This document shows, in pieces, positions 1 to 7,541 of a stretch of DNA of 10,320 nucleotides. Position 1 is the stretch's first letter. Each line of letters starts with the position of its first letter. This DNA is from JBNJEM01 sp051745935. Its GTDB lineage: Bacteria; Planctomycetota; Planctomycetia; Pirellulales; Pirellulaceae. The notes beneath the pieces were generated by a model. It did no database searches. It had not been told where the DNA came from and was given only the letters and a program-made list of their open reading frames with translations. Where the stretch lies: NCBI GenBank assembly GCA_051745935.1, contig JBNJEM010000256.1, positions 1 to 10,320 of the forward strand, in the 5' to 3' direction. The position numbers and the translations under genes were made by a program.

Positions 1-159
1 GAATTTGAACCCGTGACGGGTGCAGTCATGGCCGAAAAGGCGCCGAAAGCCGGGCTTTACCAGCTAGTCGAGACGCGAAGCTTACAGTTTGAGTTATTCT
101 TGAGCGAGTCCTTAGTTCGACAGCGCCACTTTGGCTGGACCGATGAACGCAAAGCGTAG
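1..159 (+). other. Open frame entering from the left edge, possible 3' end of an upstream gene
   Basis: Reading from base 1 in frame 1, the sequence is open for 52 codons and stops at TAG 157-159. The predicted end contains GLYQLVETRSLQFELFL and finishes WTDERKA. I recognise no domain. It could be the C-terminus of an upstream gene whose body lies outside the window. It could also be a chance open frame inside an extragenic repeat, because the opposite strand is open over 57-290 as well and the frame carries no clear codon-usage signature. There is no start signal in view. I lean slightly towards repeat or spacer DNA rather than a real gene. Confidence 0.2.
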
Positions 160-177
160 CGATGGGGAGCATTGGCC

Positions 178-198
178 CCACCGGCCCCGAGCCGGTGG
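178..198. repeat. Perfect GC-rich hairpin (8-bp stem)
   Basis: CCACCGGC (178-185) pairs perfectly with GCCGGTGG (191-198) across a 5-base loop. No T-run follows, so it is not a canonical Rho-independent terminator. It lies just past the stop of the left-edge open frame, so a role in transcript 3'-end formation or RNA stability is possible. Very similar GC-rich dyads are, from memory, common between genes in planctomycete genomes. It may therefore belong to an interspersed extragenic palindrome family. Confidence 0.55.
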
Positions 199-221
199 TT
201 AGAGGGTTTGAAAACTAACGG

Positions 222-245
222 GGGGTCGTCGAGTTGCGCGACCCC
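222..245. repeat. Second GC-rich hairpin (7-bp stem)
   Basis: GGGGTCG (222-228) is the exact reverse complement of CGACCCC (239-245), with a 10-base loop that can add a short inner CG/CG pair. It follows the 178-198 hairpin by 23 bases. A weaker TCGCC/GGCGA pairing (249-253 with 265-269) comes next. Three dyads in a row suggest a structured extragenic element or a transcription barrier between the upstream region and the PKS gene. No T-run is present. Confidence 0.45.
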
Positions 246-364
246 GCCTCGCCCTCGCAGCGGCGGCGACGGGGGGCGGGAAATGATCATTGCGTGGGAA
301 GGGAGTTAGTTACCAAACCAACGAGCCACCGGCACAGGACGGGTGGGGAGTACCGAAGCGTCGC

Positions 365-397
365 CGTACGATGACGAGCATGCGTGCCCGTCGTACG
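365..397. promoter_or_regulatory. Dyad upstream of the PKS, possible operator
   Basis: CGTACGA (365-371) is repeated in inverted orientation as TCGTACG (391-397). A direct repeat, CATGCG, occurs at 379-384 and 399-404, exactly 20 bases apart. Spacing near two helical turns would suit a dimeric regulator. The site sits about 85-115 bases before the PKS start. No promoter elements anchor it, and short dyads are expected by chance in GC-rich DNA, so this is only a candidate. Confidence 0.2.
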
Positions 398-481
398 ACA
401 TGCGACAGTCATGGGCCGGCCGATGCTTTTGGGCAACCTGCCTGGAGACTACCTGTTTCACTTTGGGAAGATTGAAGATAG

Positions 482-3400
482 ATGTCGAATCACCACGAGA
501 GTGGCACGGATGTGCACGACACGACTAGGACGGATGACGCGCGGAGTCGGCGGGAACCGATCGCCATTGTGGGGATGGGATGTCGTTTTCCCGGCCAGGC
601 GTGCACGCCGTACCAATTCTGGTGCAATTTACGGGACGGCGTCGACGCGATTACCGAGATTCCAGGGGACCGCTGGAACCGCGAGCAATTCCACGAACCG
701 GCCCAGGGAGTACCGGGGAAAGCTCACGCGTGCCGGGGCGGATTTGTCGACCATCTTGACCAGTTCGACCCCCAATTCTTCGGCATTTCGCCTCGCGAGG
801 CCGCTCGCATGGACCCGCAGCAGCGGATGTTGTTAGAGGTGACGTGGGAGGCGATCGAGGACGCGGGGGTGAGATGGGATCAAGTGGCGGGTAGCCGCAC
901 GTCCGTGCACGTGGGGATTTCCAGTTGGGATTTCGCGTACTTGGGGCTCAGCTATGAAGATCGCGGGGTGATCAACGCGTACAGCAATACGGGGGGTTCA
1001 TTAAGCATTGCCTCGAACCGAATCTCGTACTGTTTCGATTTGCGCGGTCCCAGTGCCTCGATCGACACCGCGTGTTCCTCGGCCCTCGTCTCGCTCCACC
1101 AAGCCTGTCAAAGTATTTGGAACGACGGTTGTCCGATGGCCTTGGCCGGCGGGGTCAATGCGTTGTTAATGCCTGACTCGTATATCGCGTTCAGCCAGTT
1201 GGGCATGCTTTCACCGGATGGGCGTTGCAAGGCATTCGATGCCCGGGCCAACGGCTTTGTGCGAGGGGAAGGGGCGGGCATGGTCTTGCTGAAACCACTC
1301 TCGCGCGCGGTGGCCGACAACGATCGGGTGTACGCGGTCATCCGGAGCACGGCGGTCAACCAGGATGGCCGCACGCCGGGGATGACGGTTCCGCGACAAC
1401 AGTCACAAGAATGCTTGTTGCGCAGCGCCTGCGCGCGGGCTGGGATCGAGTCTCGATCGATCCAGTATGTGGAGGCGCATGGGACGGGAACGCAGGTTGG
1501 TGATCCAATCGAAACCCGAGCGTTGGGCAATGCGCTGGCCGGCGATCGGCCGGACGACCAACCGTGCATGATCGGGTCGGTGAAAACAAACATCGGCCAT
1601 TTGGAAGCGGCTGCCGGGATTGCCAGTGTGATCAAGGTGGCCCTCTCGCTGTACCATGATCAAATCCCGGGCAACCTGCATTTTGAACGTCCCAACCCTG
1701 AAATTGACTTCGCGAAGTTGAAGCTGCGGGTACCGATCGAATGCGAGCCCTGGCCCGACCATGGCGCGGCCCGCCTGGCCGGCATCAATGGCTTTGGCTA
1801 CGGTGGCACCAACGCGCATCTCATCTTGGAGGGGCGGGATATTGCACCCGGTTCGCCGCGGAACCAGGCGGCGAGCGTGTCGACGAGGGGAGTTTCGCAT
1901 CAAGGGTCCCGAAGCCACTCTGATGGCAATGGGCGAGCGACGGAGGACGGGAGCGCCAACACGCCGGTTGTGCAGCCATTCCCGGTGTCGGCTCGTTGCC
2001 GCGGTGCGTTAAAGGCGGCGGCGGGGAAGATGCAGCAGTTTATTGACGGTTCCGCCGCCGATATTGGCTTGCGCGAACTGGCTGGCCATGCCGCGCATCG
2101 CCGTAGCCATCATGATCATCGCCTGGTCGTGATCGCGGAATCGAAAGAGCAGCTTTCTCAACAATTGGCCGCTTTTTCCGAGGATCGTCCGGCGGCGGAT
2201 GCGATTGTCAACCGTTGTCTCACGAACTACTCCCCGGAACCCACGTTCGTATGTTCCGGCCAGGGACCGCAGTGGTGGGCGATGGGCCGGCAGCTCTTGG
2301 AGACGGAGCCTGTATTCAGGTCGACGGTCCAGCGATGTGACGAGATTTCACGACAGCTGGGATCGTGGTCTTTGTTGGAGGCGTTGTTGGCTGACGAGTC
2401 CGCATCGCGGTTACAGTCGACGGCGATTGCCCAGCCGGCCATCTTCGCGATCCAAGTCGCTCTCGGAGCGCTTTGGCGGAGTTGGGGCGTTGTGCCAGCC
2501 CGAGTCGTGGGTCACAGTGTGGGAGAAATCGCCGCCACCCACTTGGCTGGCGTCTATTCATTGGAAGAGGCGTTCCGCATTGCCTACCATCGTGGCCGCT
2601 GCATGGATCTTGCTCCTCCACGGGGCCGCATGTTGGCCGTGGGCCTGTCTCGGGATGAAGCGGAACCGCTGGTCGCCTCGTTCGGCGACGACGTGACGAT
2701 CGCGGCAGTCAACGGCCCCTCCTCGATCACGCTTTCGGGGGCCGCCGAGCCGCTGCGGCACATCGCTACTTTGCTGGAGGAACGTGACATATTCGTGCGG
2801 CAACTCAAGGTTGAATACGCGTTTCACAGCGCCCAGATGGAACCGGCCCGGGAGGAATTGTTAAGATCGCTCGATGACCTTCAGCCGGCCGAGGCGGCGA
2901 TTCCCCTGGTCTCGACGGTCACGGGAGATTGGGTCCGAGGTCCGGAACTGAACGCCGAATACTGGTGGTTGAACGTACGGCGGAGAGTTCGGTTCGCCGA
3001 CGCGATGAGCCGGATCGCGAAGACGAGTTCGGATGTTGTCGTGGAACTGAGTCCGCATCCGGTCCTGGCGTATTCGATTACCGAGTGTTTCCAGCAGGCG
3101 GACAAGGCGGTCCGGGTGCTCTGCTCGCTCAAGCGAAAAGAACCGGAACGGGCAACCATGCTGCGTTCGCTGGCTGAATTGCATACGATCGGGGTTCCGA
3201 TCGACTGGCGTGGCGTGGTTTCCGTCCCGGGAAGTTTTTTGCGGCTTCCGTCCTACCCGTGGCAACGGCAAAGGTGTTGGTTTGAATCGGCGGAAGCTCG
3301 GCGGACGCGGTTGGCCGCCCCCGTTCATCCCTTGCTGGGCGTTTCCCAAGGGGGGCCTCGCGCGGGTTGGCAATGCCGGCTTGACGTCAACCACCTGACC

Positions 3401-6400
3401 TATTTGGCTGATCATTGCGTGCAGGGCTTGATGATGTTTCCCGCCGCTGGATATGTGGAGATGGCATTGGCCGCCGCCACGGCGATCAGCGGAGAGTCGG
3501 GATGCCGCGTTAGCAGGCTCAACTTGGCGAACCCCTGCATCCTTTCGAGTGATGAGCCGCGATGGATGGAAACGGAGGTGCTGGCGGAAGATCGAGGCCT
3601 GGGCATTTATAGTCGTCCGGCGAACGAGACTGGAAATTGGATATTGCACGCGACCGCTGAGTACTCGACGCAGTCCCCGCCGGCGGCCGCTGACTCCTTT
3701 TCCAGTGCCGAGGCGCGCCGTCGTTGCTCGCACTATTTTGACCGGAAATCGTGTTACGATCATATTTCCAAGCTGGGATTGCACTACGGTCCCGCTTTCC
3801 AGGGAGTGGTTGAAGGATGGCGGCGCGATGGCGAAGCCCTGGGGATTGTCGAGATCCCGCCGGTGGTCGCGGATCAGCAAGAGAAATACCTCGTGCATCC
3901 AGCGTTGCTCGACGCGTGTTTTCACGTCGTGATTCCCGCTGACGCCGAGTTTCAAAAGGAGCCCACCCGCCTTTACCTGCCGCTCGAGATCGAACGACTG
4001 GTGCTGCATCGCCGCGCGGGAAAACGCCTTGTTTGTCACGCTCGCTTGCTTCGCAAGACCTCCGAGCGGATGGTCGCCGACCTGGACCTGTACGATGAAC
4101 AAGGCAATCTCGTGCTGGAGGTGCGGGGGCTGACGAGCCAATATGTCAACGGTTCACGCAGCGATGAAAAGCTGGATGACCTTTTGTACCACTATGCGTG
4201 GCAGTCGAATCCGCGACGGGAGTCCGGTGACGGCGAGGCGGCGACCGCCGTCCCGCCGGCGGAAAACCATGGACGCTGGATCGTCTTCGCGGATCGGACA
4301 GGAGTTGGCGAGGCACTCATTGACCGGCTGAGAGCGGAGGGGCATGAGGTGGCCGCCGTCATGCCGGGCCAGTGTTTTTCCAGCGATTCCGCCGGGGCTT
4401 TCCAGATTGCCCCGGGGAACCGTGAGGACATGTTTCGGCTCATGCGAAGCGTGCTTGCCAACCCAGCGTCCGGCTGCCAAGGCATCGTTCATCTCTGGAA
4501 CCTCGACGCGCCGCAAGATGAAGGTTTGCCAACGGAAACATTGGAAGCCGCGCAGGACCAGGGGGTTCTAAGCGTCCTGCATTTGGTCCAGGCCTGGGAC
4601 GCCGCCGCCGCGGGGGAGCGGTCGACGCGGCTGTTTCTGGTGACGCGAGGGGCGCAATCGGTCGGCGAGTGTCCCGAACGGACCGCGCCGGCTCAAAGTC
4701 CAGCGATCGGATTGGGCCGTGTGATCGGAAGTGAGTATCCCAAGTTTCAGTGCGAATTGATCGACCTTGATCCCTCCGGCGAGACACCCCCCGTGGATGA
4801 ATTATTCGGCGAATTGCAGGCGGGCGATCAAGAGGACGAGGTGGCGTTTCGGGCCCGGGAACGATTTGTTCACCGGTTCGTTCCGATGGCCGGCCAGAAG
4901 CAAGAAGTGCCTGGAGGACAAAGGGAGTTGCCCTACCGTTTGGATCTTCACTCCGGTGGCACGATCGAGGATCTGGCGCTGCGCACGTCGGTACGACGCG
5001 CGCCGGAGGCGGGCGAAGTGGAGATCGCCGTTGCCGCCGCCGCTCTCAATTTCAGCGATGTCATGAAAGTTCTAGGGCTTTATCCGGGCCTCGCCGACGG
5101 CCCCGTCCCGCTGGGCGCGGAGTGTGCCGGGACAATAACGCGGGTGGGTCGCGAGGTGACGGAATTCGCCCCCGGCGACGAGGTGATTGCCGTGGCGCCT
5201 TGGGCTTTTGGAAGTCATGCCGTTGTCCAGTCGCGGCTCGTGGCGGCAAAGCCCGGCCATTTAAGCTTCGAGGAAGCCGCGACGATTCCCATCGCGTTTT
5301 TGACCGCCGCCTTCGCGCTTGAACGGCTGGCGCGCATCGAACCGGATGAGCAGGTGTTGATCCATTCGGCGAGCGGTGGCGTGGGCTTGGCGGCGGTTCA
5401 GTTGGCGCGAGAAGCCGGCGCCAAGATCCTGGCCACGGCGGGCACGGACGAGAAGCGTCAATTCCTGCGTCGCCAGGGTATTGAGTGCGTGATGAACTCG
5501 CGTTCACTCGAGTTCGCCGACCAGGTGATGCAGTGGACGGCGGGCCGAGGTGTTGATGTCATTCTGAACTCGCTGGCCGGGGAAGCGATTCCGCGAGGCA
5601 TGGAAACCCTGGCGCCGGGTGGCCGCTTCCTTGAAATCGGCAAGCGGGATATCCACCAAAACACGCGACTCGGACTCCTGCCGTTTCGCAATAATCTTTC
5701 GTTCTTCGCAATCGACCTGGACCAGTTGATGCGAGAGTCCCCCGATCGTATCGGAAGATTACTGCGTGACCTGGCCAGCCGATTCTCGTCCCAAAAGCTG
5801 GCCCCGCTTCCGCGCCAGACATTCGAGATTGGGAAGATTAAGGAAGCGTTTCGTTTCATGCAACAAGGAAAACACATCGGCAAGATCGTGGTTTCCATGG
5901 AGAATCGTCCGTCGAACGTGGAATGGGGCGAGTGTGAATCGGTCGGGTTCAATGCGGATGCCACCTACTTGATCGTTGGCGGGTTGGGCGGCTTTGGTCT
6001 CGCGCTGGCACGGTGGATGGTGGAACGTGGCGCTCGCTACTTGGCGCTGTCGGGGCGGCGAGGAGCGGACACCCCGGCGGCCCAACAAGCGGTCCAGAAG
6101 CTCCAATCAATGGGGGCCCATGTGCACGTCCTGAAAGGAGACGTGGCCAAACCAGATGATGTGCAAGGGATGTTGAACTCAATTCAACGTTCGTTGCCGC
6201 CGCTGCGCGGCGTCTTCCACGCCGCCATGGTTCTGGAGGACGGGTTATTGCTGAATTTGGATCGCGACTGGATGCATCGCGTAATGGCCCCCAAAGTCAG
6301 TGGCGCCTGGAATCTCCATACGCTAACTCAGGGCCGCGATTTGGACTACTTCGTGTTGTTCTCTTCGCTTTCCAGTGTGTTTGGGCACGCCGGGCAGGGT

Positions 6401-7201
6401 AATTACGCCGCGGCCAATGCCTTCCTCGATGCCTTGACTCACTACCGCCGCGCAGAAGGATTGCCTTGCCTGACCGTTAACTGGGGTTACCTGGGAGACG
6501 TCGGGTACTTGTCCGAACGCCGGGAATTGGGAGAGCGGCTGGAACGACAAGGGGTCGTGAGTTTCACGATTCGCGAGGGGTTGGATGCGTTGGAACGGCT
6601 GTTGCAGCGGCAAGCCATTCAAGTTAGCGTGATGCGAGTCGATTGGTCGCGGTGGCGGGGGTTGGGCGTCACGGGCGTGGTCTCGCCTCGGTTTGCTCAC
6701 CTGTTGCCACGCCAGGGACGGGCGGACGGGGAGGTCGCTGGTGAGCTGCCCACCGCGGACGCCGTCCGTAACGCCACGTGCACCGAGCGACCCCGATTGG
6801 TCGACCGGCTGCTGCGGGACAAGATAGCAAAGTTGTTGGGCGGTGCGCCTGAACAGCTCGACGGCGACGTTCCGTTGCTCGATCTCGGCCTGGATTCATT
6901 GATGGCGGTCGAACTCAGCAATTGGATTGAAAGCCAGTTGCGGATCGACGTGCCGGTGGTGCAATTGATGCGTAGTCCGGGATTGGCTCAGTTAGGCAAA
7001 ACCTTGTGTGACGGGCTGGCCCAGGCTCCGGGCGGATCGTCACCCAGCGAGGCGGAGGCCGAAGAGGATACGATTTCCAATCTACTCGCGGATCCGCAAC
7101 AACTTTTGACCAACATTGATGACATGTCGAGCAGCAAGGTGGATCAGTTGCTGACGACATTATTGCAGGAAGACAATGGCCGGGCGAGGGTGCATGAATA
7201 G
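482..7201 (+). CDS. Type I polyketide synthase, one fully reducing module (KS-AT-DH-ER-KR-ACP)
   Basis: This 2239-residue multidomain enzyme extends an acyl chain and reduces it fully. KS (about 25-450): Cys198 in DTACSSA, His333 in EAHGTGT, Lys368 and His373 in KTNIGH. AT (about 590-895): GQGPQWW at 593, Ser679 in GHSVG, YAFH with His782; this pattern suggests malonyl-CoA (inference). The post-AT linker is LPSYPWQRQRCW (922-933). DH (about 949-1240): His978 in HxxxGxxxxP, Asp1144 in DACFH. About 1250-1480 fits the structural, non-catalytic KR half. ER (about 1485-1810): IHSASGGVG at 1627-1635. KR: GGLGGFG at 1833-1839, Lys1938, Ser1962, Tyr1975; LED instead of LDD hints at B-type stereochemistry. 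ACP: LGLDSL with Ser2139. There is no methyltransferase, loading domain or thioesterase. An in-frame TAG lies directly before ATG 482, so translation cannot begin upstream; a later start would cut into the short KS leader. The acidic tail (about 2180-2239) looks like a docking segment. All catalytic residues are present. Whether it acts once or iteratively cannot be read from sequence. Confidence 0.97.
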   Translation: MSNHHESGTDVHDTTRTDDARSRREPIAIVGMGCRFPGQACTPYQFWCNLRDGVDAITEIPGDRWNREQFHEPAQGVPGKAHACRGGFVDHLDQFDPQFFGISPREAARMDPQQRMLLEVTWEAIEDAGVRWDQVAGSRTSVHVGISSWDFAYLGLSYEDRGVINAYSNTGGSLSIASNRISYCFDLRGPSASIDTACSSALVSLHQACQSIWNDGCPMALAGGVNALLMPDSYIAFSQLGMLSPDGRCKAFDARANGFVRGEGAGMVLLKPLSRAVADNDRVYAVIRSTAVNQDGRTPGMTVPRQQSQECLLRSACARAGIESRSIQYVEAHGTGTQVGDPIETRALGNALAGDRPDDQPCMIGSVKTNIGHLEAAAGIASVIKVALSLYHDQIPGNLHFERPNPEIDFAKLKLRVPIECEPWPDHGAARLAGINGFGYGGTNAHLILEGRDIAPGSPRNQAASVSTRGVSHQGSRSHSDGNGRATEDGSANTPVVQPFPVSARCRGALKAAAGKMQQFIDGSAADIGLRELAGHAAHRRSHHDHRLVVIAESKEQLSQQLAAFSEDRPAADAIVNRCLTNYSPEPTFVCSGQGPQWWAMGRQLLETEPVFRSTVQRCDEISRQLGSWSLLEALLADESASRLQSTAIAQPAIFAIQVALGALWRSWGVVPARVVGHSVGEIAATHLAGVYSLEEAFRIAYHRGRCMDLAPPRGRMLAVGLSRDEAEPLVASFGDDVTIAAVNGPSSITLSGAAEPLRHIATLLEERDIFVRQLKVEYAFHSAQMEPAREELLRSLDDLQPAEAAIPLVSTVTGDWVRGPELNAEYWWLNVRRRVRFADAMSRIAKTSSDVVVELSPHPVLAYSITECFQQADKAVRVLCSLKRKEPERATMLRSLAELHTIGVPIDWRGVVSVPGSFLRLPSYPWQRQRCWFESAEARRTRLAAPVHPLLGVSQGGPRAGWQCRLDVNHLTYLADHCVQGLMMFPAAGYVEMALAAATAISGESGCRVSRLNLANPCILSSDEPRWMETEVLAEDRGLGIYSRPANETGNWILHATAEYSTQSPPAAADSFSSAEARRRCSHYFDRKSCYDHISKLGLHYGPAFQGVVEGWRRDGEALGIVEIPPVVADQQEKYLVHPALLDACFHVVIPADAEFQKEPTRLYLPLEIERLVLHRRAGKRLVCHARLLRKTSERMVADLDLYDEQGNLVLEVRGLTSQYVNGSRSDEKLDDLLYHYAWQSNPRRESGDGEAATAVPPAENHGRWIVFADRTGVGEALIDRLRAEGHEVAAVMPGQCFSSDSAGAFQIAPGNREDMFRLMRSVLANPASGCQGIVHLWNLDAPQDEGLPTETLEAAQDQGVLSVLHLVQAWDAAAAGERSTRLFLVTRGAQSVGECPERTAPAQSPAIGLGRVIGSEYPKFQCELIDLDPSGETPPVDELFGELQAGDQEDEVAFRARERFVHRFVPMAGQKQEVPGGQRELPYRLDLHSGGTIEDLALRTSVRRAPEAGEVEIAVAAAALNFSDVMKVLGLYPGLADGPVPLGAECAGTITRVGREVTEFAPGDEVIAVAPWAFGSHAVVQSRLVAAKPGHLSFEEAATIPIAFLTAAFALERLARIEPDEQVLIHSASGGVGLAAVQLAREAGAKILATAGTDEKRQFLRRQGIECVMNSRSLEFADQVMQWTAGRGVDVILNSLAGEAIPRGMETLAPGGRFLEIGKRDIHQNTRLGLLPFRNNLSFFAIDLDQLMRESPDRIGRLLRDLASRFSSQKLAPLPRQTFEIGKIKEAFRFMQQGKHIGKIVVSMENRPSNVEWGECESVGFNADATYLIVGGLGGFGLALARWMVERGARYLALSGRRGADTPAAQQAVQKLQSMGAHVHVLKGDVAKPDDVQGMLNSIQRSLPPLRGVFHAAMVLEDGLLLNLDRDWMHRVMAPKVSGAWNLHTLTQGRDLDYFVLFSSLSSVFGHAGQGNYAAANAFLDALTHYRRAEGLPCLTVNWGYLGDVGYLSERRELGERLERQGVVSFTIREGLDALERLLQRQAIQVSVMRVDWSRWRGLGVTGVVSPRFAHLLPRQGRADGEVAGELPTADAVRNATCTERPRLVDRLLRDKIAKLLGGAPEQLDGDVPLLDLGLDSLMAVELSNWIESQLRIDVPVVQLMRSPGLAQLGKTLCDGLAQAPGGSSPSEAEAEEDTISNLLADPQQLLTNIDDMSSSKVDQLLTTLLQEDNGRARVHE

Positions 7202-7541
7202 GCGTTGGTTGGCCCTCACCGTTCACGGCCAAGAGACTAAGACCCCATGACAAAACCGTGCAAGTCTGGCGTTATCCAGGGGGTTTTGGAAGCGGAAGCC
7301 AGGTTTTGTTACGGGCTGTAAGACTCTAGCGCACGAACCCGCGGACACATTGCAGGTCCGTGATGCTTGAGCGGATTGGCGGCCATGTACGTCAGCTTTT
7401 CCGGGCTGGCGCCGGTTTTCGGAGAATCCCGCCGCGTTTCGCCGGACTCATGGCTACCGGGCTCGACAGCTTGGCCCGCGCCACTTTGACATACGTCCAC
7501 GGGTTAAACCGTTACGAAACAGCGAGTGTTCCACGATTCCC
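7202..7541. other. Intergenic gap between PKS and NRPS
   Basis: These 340 bases hold no gene that I can support. Short frames cross the stretch, but those running into the NRPS are out of frame with it and have no recognisable domain. TTGGCC (7209-7214) can pair with GGCCAA (7227-7232) just after the PKS stop. The loop is 12 bases and no T-run follows, so it is a poor terminator candidate. An imperfect inverted repeat follows at 7250-7309. In the NRPS frame there is no stop between 7371 and 7541, but also no ATG, GTG or TTG. The gap is long for two genes expected to be co-expressed, so a second promoter or a structured leader is possible. Confidence 0.5.
7250..7309. repeat. Imperfect inverted repeat in the PKS-NRPS gap
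   Basis: ACAAAAC (7250-7256) pairs with GTTTTGT (7303-7309). Inside it, CTGGC (7266-7270) pairs with GCCAG (7298-7302). The right-hand arms are contiguous, while the left-hand arms are split by a 9-base bulge. This gives 12 base pairs around a 27-base loop. It could be an mRNA structure between the two synthase genes or the remnant of a small palindromic element. No T-run follows. Confidence 0.3.

Larger units (their letters stand above)
160..481. other. Non-coding leader upstream of the PKS gene
   Basis: No convincing gene is present. Several short frames cross this stretch on both strands, but none has a recognisable domain or a good start signal. The left half (about 178-280) is very GC-rich and full of dyad symmetry. 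The right half has a small inverted repeat near 365-397 and then runs into the PKS start. I see no confident -35/-10 promoter. The only ribosome-binding-like motif is GGAAG at 466-470, 11 bases before the ATG, which is weak. The PKS promoter is presumably in this leader, but the sequence does not place it. Confidence 0.5.

Noticed and set aside
57..290. 77-codon minus-strand frame in the leader
   Set aside because: Its product is rich in Pro, Arg and Gly and coincides with the hairpin cluster. That suggests translated repeat DNA rather than a gene, though similar short frames may be annotated as hypothetical proteins elsewhere.
384..836. 150-codon plus-strand frame overlapping the PKS start
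   Set aside because: It is out of frame with the KS domain that begins by residue 25 of the PKS. Its Arg-rich product has no recognisable family.
2861..4141. Long 426-codon open frame on the minus strand
   Set aside because: It lies wholly inside the PKS AT-DH region and is opposite unmistakable domains. Its protein shows no recognisable domain, so it is a high-GC shadow frame.
4200..4940. Possible methyltransferase between DH and ER
   Set aside because: The segment reads as the structural half of a KR (YHYAWQ start, then GRWIVFADRTGVGEALIDRL). It has no convincing SAM-binding motif.
7209..7232. Rho-independent terminator after the PKS
   Set aside because: The stem is only 6 bp, the loop is 12 bases and there is no T-run afterwards.
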